Below, piece after piece: positions 44,760 through 53,535 of a stretch of 64,000 nt of DNA. Position 1 is the first letter of the stretch. Every line of letters begins with the position of its first letter. Source of the DNA: Ignavigranum ruoffiae (GTDB lineage: Bacteria; Bacillota; Bacilli; Lactobacillales; Aerococcaceae); contig NZ_FOEN01000008.1 in NCBI RefSeq assembly GCF_900110675.1, positions 1 to 64,000 on the forward strand. Reading direction: 5' to 3'. Made by a program: the position numbers and the translations under genes. The notes under the pieces are model-generated. The model ran no database searches. It was given only the letters and a program-made list of their open reading frames with translations, and was not told the DNA's origin.

Positions 44760-46628
44760 GTGAGTCTATTAATCCGATGGTATGAAATCTTAAATCTATT
44801 GTTAACTCAGAAGACTATCTCTTTAGAAAATTTGGAAGACCACTTAAAGCTAAGTTCAGCAACTGTAAAGAAATCGATTGATTTATTAAATCAAGAAATT
44901 GCGCCTTATGCAGAAATCATCGAGCAGTCTTCTTCATATTTTCTAAAAATTTATGATTATGAAAAATTCGATCTGATTAAAACTGGCTCCTTGAAGAAAC
45001 AAGCAGATTATAATTCGACGACCAAACGCAAGGCCTTCTTGCTCAGTAAGTTACTCGCTAGTAAGACTCCACTGACCATTTTGGATTTTGCAGAGTTATT
45101 AGATGTGAGTAAGGGAACCGTCAGCAATGACCTCAAGAGTCTGAAACAGGATTTGTCTCATTATGATTTGAATGTGATTTCGATTCAAAATAAGGGCATA
45201 GACATTGCTGGATCTGAATTGGATTTACGTCTAGCCTATATTAACTATGCCCTTGATTTTTTTAATTATACTTATATCGATCAAGTCTTGATCGACTTTA
45301 TCATCAACTTAGGAGATCAGTATAAGATTAAGAAACGTAATATTTTATTACTGATAAAAAGTCTAGAAACGAGCTTATTTCGTCTGCGTAATCAGCATTT
45401 TCTGCAGGCAGCAATTCCCTATTATTCAGCAGATATTTTAGATCATCCTTTTTTTGAAGAGTTTTTCGCTTTTATTGAGAATCACGAGAAATATACTTTG
45501 AGTAATTTTGAGAAGAGCTTTCTGACCTATCCATTAAATGTTGATGATTCAGGCATTATCAGAGATTGCGTTGATATCAATAAAGCGCTGATTGAGGACA
45601 TGAGTCGACAAGTACTAACAAAGATTAATCAAGTCTTTCTTCTTGAGATTCCGCAAGATAGTTTTGTCAGTCTCTTGGGTAACCATCTTTATTATTTAGT
45701 CCATCGGGCCGTCTTCAAATATAAATTAGATGATTTATTTCATGGAGAAATCCAAAAGAAATATCCCTTCTCTTATAGTTTGGCTAAATATGCTAGTGAA
45801 GAAATTAGTGAATATTTAGATCTGGTGATTGATCCGATAGAAATTGATTATCTGACCTTTTATTTTGAATTGATTATTCGTGAATTTTCTTTAAATCAAG
45901 CGAAGAAGATAGCCATTATTTGTAATACGGGTTATGCCACCGCTGGGATGATTAAGCATCAGATTCAAAATGTGGTGGGTCATGATATCGAGATCGTTCA
46001 ATTTTCTGAAGAAGACTATTACGAAGAGGATTTAACCGATTTTCTGACCATTATTACCATGATTCCCTTGAGTAAAATTCCAAATAATATTCCCACCATT
46101 CGGATTTCCAATATATTTAATGATGAGTATTTGTCGAGAGAATGGCAGCGAATTATCAAACAGACGCTAGTCTTTCCCAAATACACTCGCTTTGATTTGC
46201 AACCCTTGCCAGCTGAAGCTGAGCAGACTTATGAAGAGCATCTAAGTCAAATGGTTAGGTCTTTGCAAGAGACTTATCAAATTTCCGCCGATATGCTAGC
46301 AAGATTAAAATCTAAATATCATGATGCTTCGCTACTTTTTGGCAGCGGGATTGCCTTTCCTCACGAAGTGGATCCGAACATCAATCAGTTAATTTTAAGT
46401 GTTGGGGTGCTTCCTCAATCGATTGAAATTGAAAATGAACGTATCGAACTGATTATTTTATTGATTATCCCAGAAAATATTTTGGACTATGAAGAACATG
46501 ATTTGTTAGATATTTATGATTTGATTTTTGAAATTGCTCAGAACGAAGAAATAAAAGAAAACATAAAAGCTTGTCAGACCAAAGAAGATTTAATCAAATA
46601 TTTACAGAGGAGGGGGTATATTCAATGA
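44760..46628 (+). CDS. gutR: PRD-containing transcriptional activator of the sorbitol operon
   Basis: This 622-residue regulator has two N-terminal helix-turn-helix regions (LENLEDHLKLSSATVKKSI; FAELLDVSKGTVSNDLKSL), PTS-regulation domains in the middle (about 180-400), an EIIB-like part (IAIICNTGYATAGMIKHQI, about 388-406) and a C-terminal EIIA-like domain (about 480-622). In the last of these, GIAFPHEVDP supplies the phosphorylatable histidine. PTS phosphorylation tunes such activators to sugar supply. The start is GTG 44760; the ATG two bases earlier is followed by TGA. Its stop overlaps the gutM start. Confidence 0.85.
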   Translation: MSLLIRWYEILNLLLTQKTISLENLEDHLKLSSATVKKSIDLLNQEIAPYAEIIEQSSSYFLKIYDYEKFDLIKTGSLKKQADYNSTTKRKAFLLSKLLASKTPLTILDFAELLDVSKGTVSNDLKSLKQDLSHYDLNVISIQNKGIDIAGSELDLRLAYINYALDFFNYTYIDQVLIDFIINLGDQYKIKKRNILLLIKSLETSLFRLRNQHFLQAAIPYYSADILDHPFFEEFFAFIENHEKYTLSNFEKSFLTYPLNVDDSGIIRDCVDINKALIEDMSRQVLTKINQVFLLEIPQDSFVSLLGNHLYYLVHRAVFKYKLDDLFHGEIQKKYPFSYSLAKYASEEISEYLDLVIDPIEIDYLTFYFELIIREFSLNQAKKIAIICNTGYATAGMIKHQIQNVVGHDIEIVQFSEEDYYEEDLTDFLTIITMIPLSKIPNNIPTIRISNIFNDEYLSREWQRIIKQTLVFPKYTRFDLQPLPAEAEQTYEEHLSQMVRSLQETYQISADMLARLKSKYHDASLLFGSGIAFPHEVDPNINQLILSVGVLPQSIEIENERIELIILLIIPENILDYEEHDLLDIYDLIFEIAQNEEIKENIKACQTKEDLIKYLQRRGYIQ

Positions 46629-47122
46629 GTTATTTATGGATGTTAGGAATATTTGGTCTTTGTGCTTATGGCCTGCAATTTTACCTAGGTTTAAGACAAA
46701 TTAATCATTTCAATGCCGTTTACAAAAGCCTAAGACAACAAGGTCGCGTGGTTATTGGCCGCAAAGTAGGTCGACTGAGAGCGGGTACGATTGTATTATT
46801 CTTAATTGATTCAGAGGATCGGATTTTAGCCTGCCGCTTAATGCAAGGGGTTTCAGTAATCGCTAAGTTCAAAGATATTCCAGCCTACGTGGGACAAGAC
46901 ATGCATTTTATTGATCGTAAACACCCACTGGTTCAAAAAGAAAACAAACTCACTCAACTGGCCATGGAGAATGCGCGTGATATCTTTGTCATGCATGCGG
47001 CCGGCCTCCCTGTCGATACACAACCGCAAGCAAGTTGGAATATCGTGGATCAAGCGAAATTATTTTTACAACAAATTATTTATAAAGTAAAAGGAGTGAA
47101 ACAGCATGCAAGCAATCGTTAA
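46625..47122 (+). CDS. gutM: GutM-like glucitol operon activator
   Basis: The 165-residue protein has an N-terminal membrane helix (about 2-22) and a small domain with GRVVIGRKVGRLRAGTIVLFLI (about 40-61), typical of GutM/SrlM proteins found in glucitol operons. Its mechanism is not well defined; it is reported as an activator. ATG 46625 overlaps the gutR stop (ATGA), and the C-terminus overlaps the srlA start by 17 bases, so all are tightly coupled. A short basic tail follows the domain. Confidence 0.82.
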   Translation: MSYLWMLGIFGLCAYGLQFYLGLRQINHFNAVYKSLRQQGRVVIGRKVGRLRAGTIVLFLIDSEDRILACRLMQGVSVIAKFKDIPAYVGQDMHFIDRKHPLVQKENKLTQLAMENARDIFVMHAAGLPVDTQPQASWNIVDQAKLFLQQIIYKVKGVKQHASNR

Positions 47123-47654
47123 ATTTGCTGAAGGCTTCATGAATTTATTTCAATCTGGAGCCAATGTCTTTATTTCATGGATGGGATCAATTGTCCCTCT
47201 AGTCTTAATGTTAATGGTATTAATGAATACGTTGGTGAAGATGCTGGGTGAAGAAAGAGTCACTAAACTGGCTCAAATTTCTTCTAAAAATTGGATTACC
47301 CGCTATCTGCTTTTACCTTTTGTATCTGCCTTTATGCTAGGAAATCCGATGGCAATCTCAATGGGCCGGTTCCTACCAGAATATTACAAGCCAGGCTATG
47401 TGGCTTCTCAAATGCAATTCTGTCATACCAGCAACGGGGTATTTCCTCATATTAATCCGGGAGAGCTATTCGTTTGGTTAGGTATCGCTCAAGGGATTGA
47501 GGCCTTAGGCTTAAACACAATGGAATTAGCCATTCGTTATATGTTTGTCGGTATCATTATGAATGCGATTGGTGGTTGGGTAACCGACTTCATGACCGAA
47601 TATGTCTCTAAACAACAAGGCGTTAAATTGAGCAAAGTCATTGAGGAAATATAG
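47106..47654 (+). CDS. srlA: Glucitol/sorbitol PTS EIIC component
   Basis: A membrane subunit of the sorbitol transporter. The 182-residue protein has several membrane helices and the family pattern FISWMGSIVPLVLMLM near 23, KMLGEERVTKLAQ near 48 and LLPFVSAFMLGNPMAISMGRFLPE near 71-94. ATG 47106 follows AAAGGAGTG inside the end of gutM. It pairs with srlE, 12 bases downstream. Confidence 0.92.
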   Translation: MQAIVKFAEGFMNLFQSGANVFISWMGSIVPLVLMLMVLMNTLVKMLGEERVTKLAQISSKNWITRYLLLPFVSAFMLGNPMAISMGRFLPEYYKPGYVASQMQFCHTSNGVFPHINPGELFVWLGIAQGIEALGLNTMELAIRYMFVGIIMNAIGGWVTDFMTEYVSKQQGVKLSKVIEEI

Positions 47655-47665
47655 GAGGAATCAAT

Positions 47666-48697
47666 ATGGCTTATCAAAGTATAATCGTAAGAAAAGGATC
47701 TGGCGGATTCGGCGGTCCCTTAGTCATCCAACCTACTGAACAAAAACATAAATTTATCTATATCGTCGGCGGGGGCGAACGTCCAGATATCGTGGATAAA
47801 ATTGAAGAATTAACCGGTATGGAAGCAGTGAACGGATTCAAAACTTCGGTTCCAGATGATGAAATCGCCCTAGCGATTATTGATTGTGCGGGGACTTTAC
47901 GCTGCGGGCTTTATCCAAAAAAGGGTATTCCTACCATCAATGTTATTCCGACTGGAAAGAGTGGTCCGCTCCAACAATATATTACTGAAGATATCTATGT
48001 GTCTAATGTAGGACTTAAACAAATTGAACTTTATCAAGATGAAACACAAACAACTCAAGATCAAGCGGTCGAGACCCAAGCTGCTAAGCTAAGCAACGAA
48101 CCTGCTACTGAAGTTAAGGACAAATCTAAATACGATACCAGTAAGAAGATTACTGAACAAACTAAAAACCCGAGTTTTATTGCTAAGATTGGGATGGGAG
48201 CCGGGAAGATTGTAGCGACCTTTAACCAATCTGCTCGGGAAGCAGTTCAAACCATGATTAATGTAGTGATTCCATTTATGGCTTTCGTGGCCTTATTAAT
48301 TGGGATTATTGAAGGCTCAGGAGTCGGTACTTGGATCGCTAATGTCTTAGCGCCATTAGCTGGAAATATTTGGGGCTTGATTCTGATTGGCTTTGTCTGC
48401 TCTTTACCATTCCTATCACCATTGTTAGGTCCAGGAGCCGTCATCAGTCAAATTGTTGGAACCTTGATTGGGGTTCAAATTGGCCAAGGTCATATTCCAC
48501 CGCATCTAGCCTTGCCAGCGTTATTCGCAATCAATACCCAAAATGGATGTGATTTCATCCCAGTAGCCTTAGGTTTAACCGAAGCTAAAGCAGAAACTGT
48601 AGAAGTAGGGGTGCCAGCGGTACTATACTCAAGATTCTTAAATGGTGTGCCTCGGGTCATTGTCGCTTGGTTAGCTAGCTTTCGATTATATAGTTAG
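47666..48697 (+). CDS. srlE: Glucitol/sorbitol PTS EIIB-C2 component
   Basis: Transfers phosphate to sorbitol and completes the channel. The 343-residue protein has the N-terminal EIIB domain with the phosphorylated cysteine in AIIDCAGTLRCG (Cys74, near the known position), a charged linker at about 130-165 and a C-terminal membrane domain with SLPFLSPLLGPGAVISQI (near 246-263) and INTQNGCDFIPVALGL. Normal length. Sorbitol specificity follows from srlD at the start of the operon. Confidence 0.92.
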   Translation: MAYQSIIVRKGSGGFGGPLVIQPTEQKHKFIYIVGGGERPDIVDKIEELTGMEAVNGFKTSVPDDEIALAIIDCAGTLRCGLYPKKGIPTINVIPTGKSGPLQQYITEDIYVSNVGLKQIELYQDETQTTQDQAVETQAAKLSNEPATEVKDKSKYDTSKKITEQTKNPSFIAKIGMGAGKIVATFNQSAREAVQTMINVVIPFMAFVALLIGIIEGSGVGTWIANVLAPLAGNIWGLILIGFVCSLPFLSPLLGPGAVISQIVGTLIGVQIGQGHIPPHLALPALFAINTQNGCDFIPVALGLTEAKAETVEVGVPAVLYSRFLNGVPRVIVAWLASFRLYS

Positions 48698-48705
48698 GAG
48701 GAACT

Positions 48706-49065
48706 ATGAATATTTATAAAACGCTTGTAACAAAGATAGGTGCCGAAGCCAAATTATTTCATGCCGATCAAATGATTATCTTATTTGGTGACAATGCGCC
48801 AGAAGACTTGGCGAATTATACTTACACGATTGGTTTAAAACCCTTAAGTGAAGAAATTGTTGCTGGCCAAATATTCAAAATTGATCAAATTGAATATCAA
48901 ATTACAGCGGTCGGGAATTTAGTGACCAAGAATTTAAGCGGTTTAGGTCATATTACTGTTAAATTCGATGGCGCGACGGAAGCTTCATTACCTGGTACGC
49001 TCCATCTTGAAGCCAAAGAAATTCCAGAAATTAAACCTGGATCAAGTATCCAAATCATCGCTTAA
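48706..49065 (+). CDS. srlB: Glucitol/sorbitol PTS EIIA component
   Basis: Receives phosphate from HPr. The 119-residue protein has the SrlB fold pattern MIILFGDNAPEDLANYTYTI near 23-42 and the conserved LGHITVKFDG segment near 84-93, which carries the probable active histidine (GLGH). It is the last gene of the sorbitol operon and is followed by a terminator. Confidence 0.9.
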   Translation: MNIYKTLVTKIGAEAKLFHADQMIILFGDNAPEDLANYTYTIGLKPLSEEIVAGQIFKIDQIEYQITAVGNLVTKNLSGLGHITVKFDGATEASLPGTLHLEAKEIPEIKPGSSIQIIA

Positions 49066-49086
49066 GGCGGTTAAAAGGCAATTTCT

Positions 49087-49121
49087 CAAAAGAGATTAGG
49101 ATTTTACCTAGTCTCTTTTTG
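49087..49121 (+). terminator. Terminator of the sorbitol operon
   Basis: AAAAGAGATTAGG (49088-49100) pairs with CCTAGTCTCTTTT (49107-49119; one G-U pair), and T bases follow. The stretch 49122-49300 shows no gene. Confidence 0.85.
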
Positions 49122-49303
49122 CTTATATAGATTCTCAAATAAAATAATAAGGTTGGTAGAAGTATTCATTGCAGTGGCCCTTAAAGAAGGAGGATAGTCC
49201 AGGCTTAGGAAGTGTGATTAACGACTGTTGGTATTTGACGAACATTTTTCTAAAAGTTTAGCTTGCTAAAGTCAACTTGGTCTCTCAAATTTTTAGCCAT
49301 TTG

Positions 49304-49332
49304 TTGAAAGCGAGCTCAGAATTCATTACAAT
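49304..49332 (+). promoter_or_regulatory. Promoter with cre site before fsa-tkt
   Basis: TTGAAA (49304-49309), 17 bases, TACAAT (49327-49332). TGAAAGCGAGCTCA at 49305-49318 matches the cre consensus with one mismatch and overlaps the -35, the position expected for catabolite repression. Confidence 0.65.
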
Positions 49333-49393
49333 AAAGTCAGTTATCAATTGATTTAGGTAATTGGTTCTAGCGATTAAAAAAGGAGAAGTGACC

Positions 49394-50041
49394 ATGAAAA
49401 TATTTCTAGATACAGCGAATACTGCAGAAATTAAACGGATTAATCAATTGGGTATTGTCGACGGTGTAACTACCAATCCTTCACTCGTTTCTAAAGAGGG
49501 CCGGGATTTTGAAGAAGTCATTAAAGATATTTGTTCAGTTGTTCCTGGACCTGTTTCGGCCGAAGTGATTGGCTTGACCCATGATGAAATGGTCAATGAG
49601 GCACGCCAAATTGCTAAATGGGCTGATAATGTTGTCGTTAAGATTCCGATGACCCAAGAAGGATTAAAAGCAGTTCATACACTGTCTCAAGAAGGCATTA
49701 AGACCAATGTGACTTTAATTTTCTCAGCGGCTCAGGCCTTATTGGCGATGAAAGCCGGTGCGACTTTTGTCAGTCCATTCATTGGTCGTTTAGAAGATAT
49801 TGGCACCGATGCTTATCAATTGATTGCCGATATTCGTCAAATCATTGATGTTTATGGCTTCTCAACCGAAATTATCGCCGCCAGTGTGCGAAATCCGTAT
49901 CATTTTGAGATGAGTGCCAAATTGGGTGCTCACATTGCTACAGTGCCATCAAGTCTCTTCGAGAAATTAATGGCCCACCCACTGACTGATCAAGGGATTG
50001 AAGGCTTCTTGAAAGACTGGGAAAAATTCCAAAACAAATAG
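49394..50041 (+). CDS. fsa: Fructose-6-phosphate aldolase / transaldolase-like protein
   Basis: The 215-residue protein belongs to the short transaldolase (TalC/FSA) subfamily. It has [16 protein letters not shown] at the N-terminus, [14 protein letters not shown] near 23 and the Schiff-base lysine in VVKIPMT (Lys83). Short members act either as fructose-6-phosphate aldolases or as true transaldolases; coupling to a transketolase gene 17 bases downstream favours a pentose-phosphate role, while the polyol context leaves dihydroxyacetone-type chemistry open. ATG 49394 follows AAAAGGAGAAG. Confidence 0.85.
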   Translation: MKIFLDTANTAEIKRINQLGIVDGVTTNPSLVSKEGRDFEEVIKDICSVVPGPVSAEVIGLTHDEMVNEARQIAKWADNVVVKIPMTQEGLKAVHTLSQEGIKTNVTLIFSAAQALLAMKAGATFVSPFIGRLEDIGTDAYQLIADIRQIIDVYGFSTEIIAASVRNPYHFEMSAKLGAHIATVPSSLFEKLMAHPLTDQGIEGFLKDWEKFQNK

Positions 50042-50058
50042 ATTGAAGGAGAGTGCCA

Positions 50059-52062
50059 ATGTTTACTGATAAAGATCTATTAGCCGTTAATTCGCTAAGA
50101 GCCTTAAGTATTGCTCAGATTGAAGCGGCCAATTCTGGCCATCCGGGTCTGCCTCTAGGCGCTGCCCCAATGGCTTACGCTCTATTTGCTGATCACCTTG
50201 AGGTGAATCCACAGGATGCCCGGTGGTTTAACCGTGACCGCTTTGTACTTTCTGCGGGTCATGGTTCTGCCTTGTTATATAGTTTGCTACATTTGTCAGA
50301 ATTTAACCTTTCGCTAGAAGATTTGAATGGATTCCGTCAATGGCAATCGAAGACGCCAGGGCATCCGGAATATAATCATACGGAAGGGGTCGAAGCTACG
50401 ACCGGACCGCTCGGCCAAGGTTTGGCGCAAGCCGTCGGTATGGCCATGGCTGAACAGCATACAGCGGCTTTATATAATACGGATGACTTCGAGATGATTG
50501 ATCATTTCACTTATTGTTTAGTGGGTGATGGTGACCTGATGGAAGGCATCTCTTATGAAGCCATTTCTTATGCAGGTCGACAAAAACTTGATAAATTAAT
50601 TGTCTTGTACGATTCAAACGATATTTCCTTGGATGGCGATTTAAGCCAAGCCTTCAATGAGAATATTGCTGAGCGCTTTGAAGCAGCTCATTGGCATTAT
50701 ATTCGGGTCGATGATGGCAATGATTTGAATGAGATTTCAGCAGCTATTACCCGAGCCAAGGAATTTAAGGGCAAACCAACTATTATTGAAGTCAAAACAG
50801 TGATCGGTTACGGTTCACCCGAACAAGGAACCAGCAAAGTTCACGGTAGCCCGCTCGGTCAAGATAATTGGGCAGCGACCAAGGATGTTTATCAATGGAC
50901 TTTAGATCACTTTGAAGTGCCTGAAGAAGCACGAGAAATCTTCCATCAAAAAGTGGTTGAACGAGGGCAAAAAGCCTACCAAGCTTGGCAAGACAAATTC
51001 AAGGCCTACCAACAAGCTTATCCAGAGAAAGCTGAAATGATGCGCTTGGCTTTTGAACGTAAGTTGCCAGAAGACTTTGATCAAGCCTTAGAATATCTAC
51101 CAGATTCTACCAAGGCAGATGCGAGCCGATCTTCTAGTGGTAAAGCGATCCAAGCCTTGGCTCAAAAGATTCCCTATTTCTGGGGCGGTTCAGCCGACCT
51201 TTCAGGTTCGAATAAGACGATGATTAACGATTCGATGGACTTTATGCCAAATCAACGTGAAGGTAAGAATATTTGGTTCGGCGTGCGTGAATTTGCCATG
51301 GCCGCCATGCTCAACGGCATTACCCTTCACGGGGGAAGCCGAGTATTCGGTGGAACTTTCTTTGTCTTTAGTGATTACTTACGTCCTGCTGTACGTCTAT
51401 CTGCCTTATCTCAACTGCCAGTAGTGTATGTAATGACCCATGATTCAGTGGCTGTTGGAGAAGATGGACCTACTCATGAACCGATTGAACAATTGGCTGG
51501 GTTCAGAGCGATGCCCAACCTGAATGTAATACGTCCAGCGGATGTCAATGAAACTTTCGCGGCTTGGAAAGTGGCAATCCAAGAAACTGATCGACCAAGT
51601 CTATTGGTTTTATCACGGCAGAATTTACCGGTCCTAACTGGCAGTCGAAGCTTGGCTGAAGCAGGCGTCGATAAAGGAGCTTATGTCCTTTCACCAAGTC
51701 AAGCCGACCAAGCAGATGGAATTATTATTGCCACCGGTTCTGAAGTTCAATTGGCTCTTGAAGTCCAAAAGATTCTTAAAGACCAAGAGATTGATGTTTC
51801 AGTGGTTTCTATGCCAGCAAGCAATCGTTTTGATGAGCAAAGTCAAGAATATCAGGAAAGTGTATTGCCTGATGGAGTGGAAAACCGCATGTCCATTGAA
51901 ATGGGAGCGAGCTTAGGTTGGCATAAATATGTAGGTCGCCACGGACTGGTTATGGGTATCGACCGGTTTGGTGCCTCAGCGCCAGGCGAAACGGTCGTCA
52001 AAGAATATGGCTTTGATGCTGAGCAACTTGCCCAAGCTTATCTTAATCATTTTAAGAAATAG
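50059..52062 (+). CDS. tkt: Transketolase
   Basis: Transfers two-carbon ketol units between sugar phosphates. The 667-residue thiamine-diphosphate enzyme has NSGHPGLPLGAAPM near 25, the ThDP motif GDGDLMEGISYEAISYAG (about 153-170) ending in a DSN, and the central HDSVAVGEDGPTHEPIEQLAG near 470. ATG 50059 follows AAGGAGAG. It pairs with the transaldolase-like gene as a unit distinct from any housekeeping copy, as seen in pentitol operons of lactobacilli; a pentitol-phosphate dehydrogenase is not present beside it. Confidence 0.93.
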   Translation: MFTDKDLLAVNSLRALSIAQIEAANSGHPGLPLGAAPMAYALFADHLEVNPQDARWFNRDRFVLSAGHGSALLYSLLHLSEFNLSLEDLNGFRQWQSKTPGHPEYNHTEGVEATTGPLGQGLAQAVGMAMAEQHTAALYNTDDFEMIDHFTYCLVGDGDLMEGISYEAISYAGRQKLDKLIVLYDSNDISLDGDLSQAFNENIAERFEAAHWHYIRVDDGNDLNEISAAITRAKEFKGKPTIIEVKTVIGYGSPEQGTSKVHGSPLGQDNWAATKDVYQWTLDHFEVPEEAREIFHQKVVERGQKAYQAWQDKFKAYQQAYPEKAEMMRLAFERKLPEDFDQALEYLPDSTKADASRSSSGKAIQALAQKIPYFWGGSADLSGSNKTMINDSMDFMPNQREGKNIWFGVREFAMAAMLNGITLHGGSRVFGGTFFVFSDYLRPAVRLSALSQLPVVYVMTHDSVAVGEDGPTHEPIEQLAGFRAMPNLNVIRPADVNETFAAWKVAIQETDRPSLLVLSRQNLPVLTGSRSLAEAGVDKGAYVLSPSQADQADGIIIATGSEVQLALEVQKILKDQEIDVSVVSMPASNRFDEQSQEYQESVLPDGVENRMSIEMGASLGWHKYVGRHGLVMGIDRFGASAPGETVVKEYGFDAEQLAQAYLNHFKK

Positions 52063-52074
52063 ATTAAAAATATT

Positions 52075-52103
52075 TTGACAAGCTAAAAATTTAGATATAT
52101 AAT
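52075..52103 (+). promoter_or_regulatory. Promoter of the antiterminator-galactitol PTS operon
   Basis: TTGACA (52075-52080), 17 bases and TATAAT (52098-52103): both elements are exact consensus. The leader, from about 52110, contains the antitermination signal described next. Confidence 0.85.
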
Positions 52104-52123
52104 TTTGTTAGAAAACGTATTCA

Positions 52124-52186
52124 GAGTGTAACTATTCAATTAGGCATAATGATTTCCGCTGTGAAGTCATTATGCCCATTTTTTTC
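52124..52186 (+). promoter_or_regulatory. RAT antiterminator and terminator in the operon leader
   Basis: A terminator hairpin GGCATAATGA (52143-52152)/TCATTATGCC (52167-52176) is followed by seven T. Overlapping its 5' arm, AGTGTAACTATTC...TTAGGCATAAT (52125-52152) resembles a ribonucleic antiterminator: a GTnACT-like 5' part and AGGCA in the 3' part. The operon's first gene encodes the matching CAT-PRD antiterminator, so the system is autoregulated. The exact RAT folding is inference. Confidence 0.7.
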
Positions 52187-52199
52187 GAAAGGAGGCTAT

Positions 52200-53069
52200 A
52201 TGAAGATTATTCAATCCCTCAATCAGAATGCAGTCTTAGTGAGAAACCAGGCCAATGAGGAGATTATTCTTACGGGTCGCGGAATTGGCTTTGCTAAGAA
52301 AGTTGGCGATACGGTAGATGCAGACAAGATTTCCAAAGTTTATCAATGCGAGTACACCAGTGAACAAAAGATTATTATTGATGCGATTAAGGAAATTCCC
52401 GAAGATATTCTTTTGATTACCGAAGATTTGTTAACGCATGTTGAAGACATGCTCGGTGAACAATTTATTCCATTCACATCAATTACTTTTGCCAGTCATC
52501 TCTACCATGCCTTAGCTCGGTCGAAAGATGCTAATCATTCTAGTTTATCATTACAAACCGAATTTAAACATATTTTTCCTAGAGAATATCAAGCAGCTAT
52601 GTTTTCGATTCGTTATTTAAAAGAGAAGTATGATTTATTCTTAGATGATTTAGAAGTTTCTTTCTTGATTCTTCATTTCTTGAATGGTTCCAAGAAAGCG
52701 ACCAATTTATCTTCAATGTTAGAGATTGGCAAGATTATCGGTGAGATTATTATGATTATTGAGGATAATTTGCCGGGACCTTTAGACAAAGAGAATTTAT
52801 TCTATGATCGATTTATTTTGCACTTGAGGTATTTCTTAATCCGTAAGATGAATGGTCAGCAGAGCAATGATTCGCAGATGGGCGAGCTGTATCAATTTGT
52901 GTCTCACAAATTTGGCAAGGCTCAAGCTATTGTCGAGAAAGTGTGTCGGGTTTTGGCGAAAGATTATCAATTAGCAGTCGAAGATTCAGAGAAGTTATAC
53001 TTGACCTTACATATACAAAGGTTGATTGATGAACTTAAAATGATTGGAAAGGAGTTAGATAATGACTGA
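52200..53069 (+). CDS. BglG/LicT-family transcriptional antiterminator
   Basis: The 289-residue RNA-binding regulator has an N-terminal CAT domain (MKIIQSLNQNAVLVRN...GRGIGFAKKVGD, 1-56) and two PTS-regulation domains (about 65-170 and 175-280). Conserved histidines are seen in FASHLYHALARS and FSIRYL/ILHFLN of PRD1 and in the ILHLRYF and LTLHIQ segments of PRD2. Phosphorylation by the PTS sets its dimerisation and RNA binding. ATG 52200 follows AAAGGAGG directly after the leader terminator. Its end overlaps the EIIA start by eight bases. Confidence 0.9.
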   Translation: MKIIQSLNQNAVLVRNQANEEIILTGRGIGFAKKVGDTVDADKISKVYQCEYTSEQKIIIDAIKEIPEDILLITEDLLTHVEDMLGEQFIPFTSITFASHLYHALARSKDANHSSLSLQTEFKHIFPREYQAAMFSIRYLKEKYDLFLDDLEVSFLILHFLNGSKKATNLSSMLEIGKIIGEIIMIIEDNLPGPLDKENLFYDRFILHLRYFLIRKMNGQQSNDSQMGELYQFVSHKFGKAQAIVEKVCRVLAKDYQLAVEDSEKLYLTLHIQRLIDELKMIGKELDND

Positions 53070-53523
53070 AATTAAAGTTTTAGCTTTAAAGCAAGAGGGT
53101 TTGAACAATGCCCAGGATGTCTTGGCTTATATGGGTCAGCAACTCGAAGCAATGGGTGCGGTTCGACCAAGCTTTATCCCCGCCATTCAAGAGCGTGAGG
53201 AGACTTTTGCAACCGGGTTGCAAGTCCATGATTATGGCGTGGCCATGCCTCATACCGATAGCGACCATGTCAAGAAATCAACGATCGCTTTTATGACCCT
53301 AGATCAACCTGTTATTTTTAAACAAATGGGTGACGGACAGGAAGTGCCCGTGAGTTTGGTGGCCATGTTAGCCTTGGCCGATGCCCACAGCCATTTAGAA
53401 ATGTTACAAGCATTAATGATGTTGTTCCAGGATCAAGATCTAGTCAAAGAGGCAATGGCCTATTCTGATAGTCCAGAAAATCGAGACAAAGTACTGAAAT
53501 TAGTTCATAAAATTATAAAATAG
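53062..53523 (+). CDS. gatA: Galactitol/fructose-type PTS EIIA component
   Basis: The 153-residue protein belongs to the EIIA-2 (mannitol/fructose/galactitol) family. The phosphorylated histidine lies in YGVAMPHTDSDHV (His64), followed by the helical C-terminal half. It sits between the antiterminator and the EIIC/EIIB genes, so it feeds the EIIB at 54876. The sugar is not defined; GatABC-type systems of lactobacilli carry galactitol or pentitols such as xylitol, ribitol and arabitol. Confidence 0.85.
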   Translation: MTEIKVLALKQEGLNNAQDVLAYMGQQLEAMGAVRPSFIPAIQEREETFATGLQVHDYGVAMPHTDSDHVKKSTIAFMTLDQPVIFKQMGDGQEVPVSLVAMLALADAHSHLEMLQALMMLFQDQDLVKEAMAYSDSPENRDKVLKLVHKIIK

Positions 53524-53535
53524 GAGGTTAGTCAA

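Noticed and set aside
52109-52122. cre-like AGAAAACGTATTCA in the antiterminator leader
   Set aside because: It has two mismatches at constrained positions and overlaps the RAT region, so it was not listed as a site.
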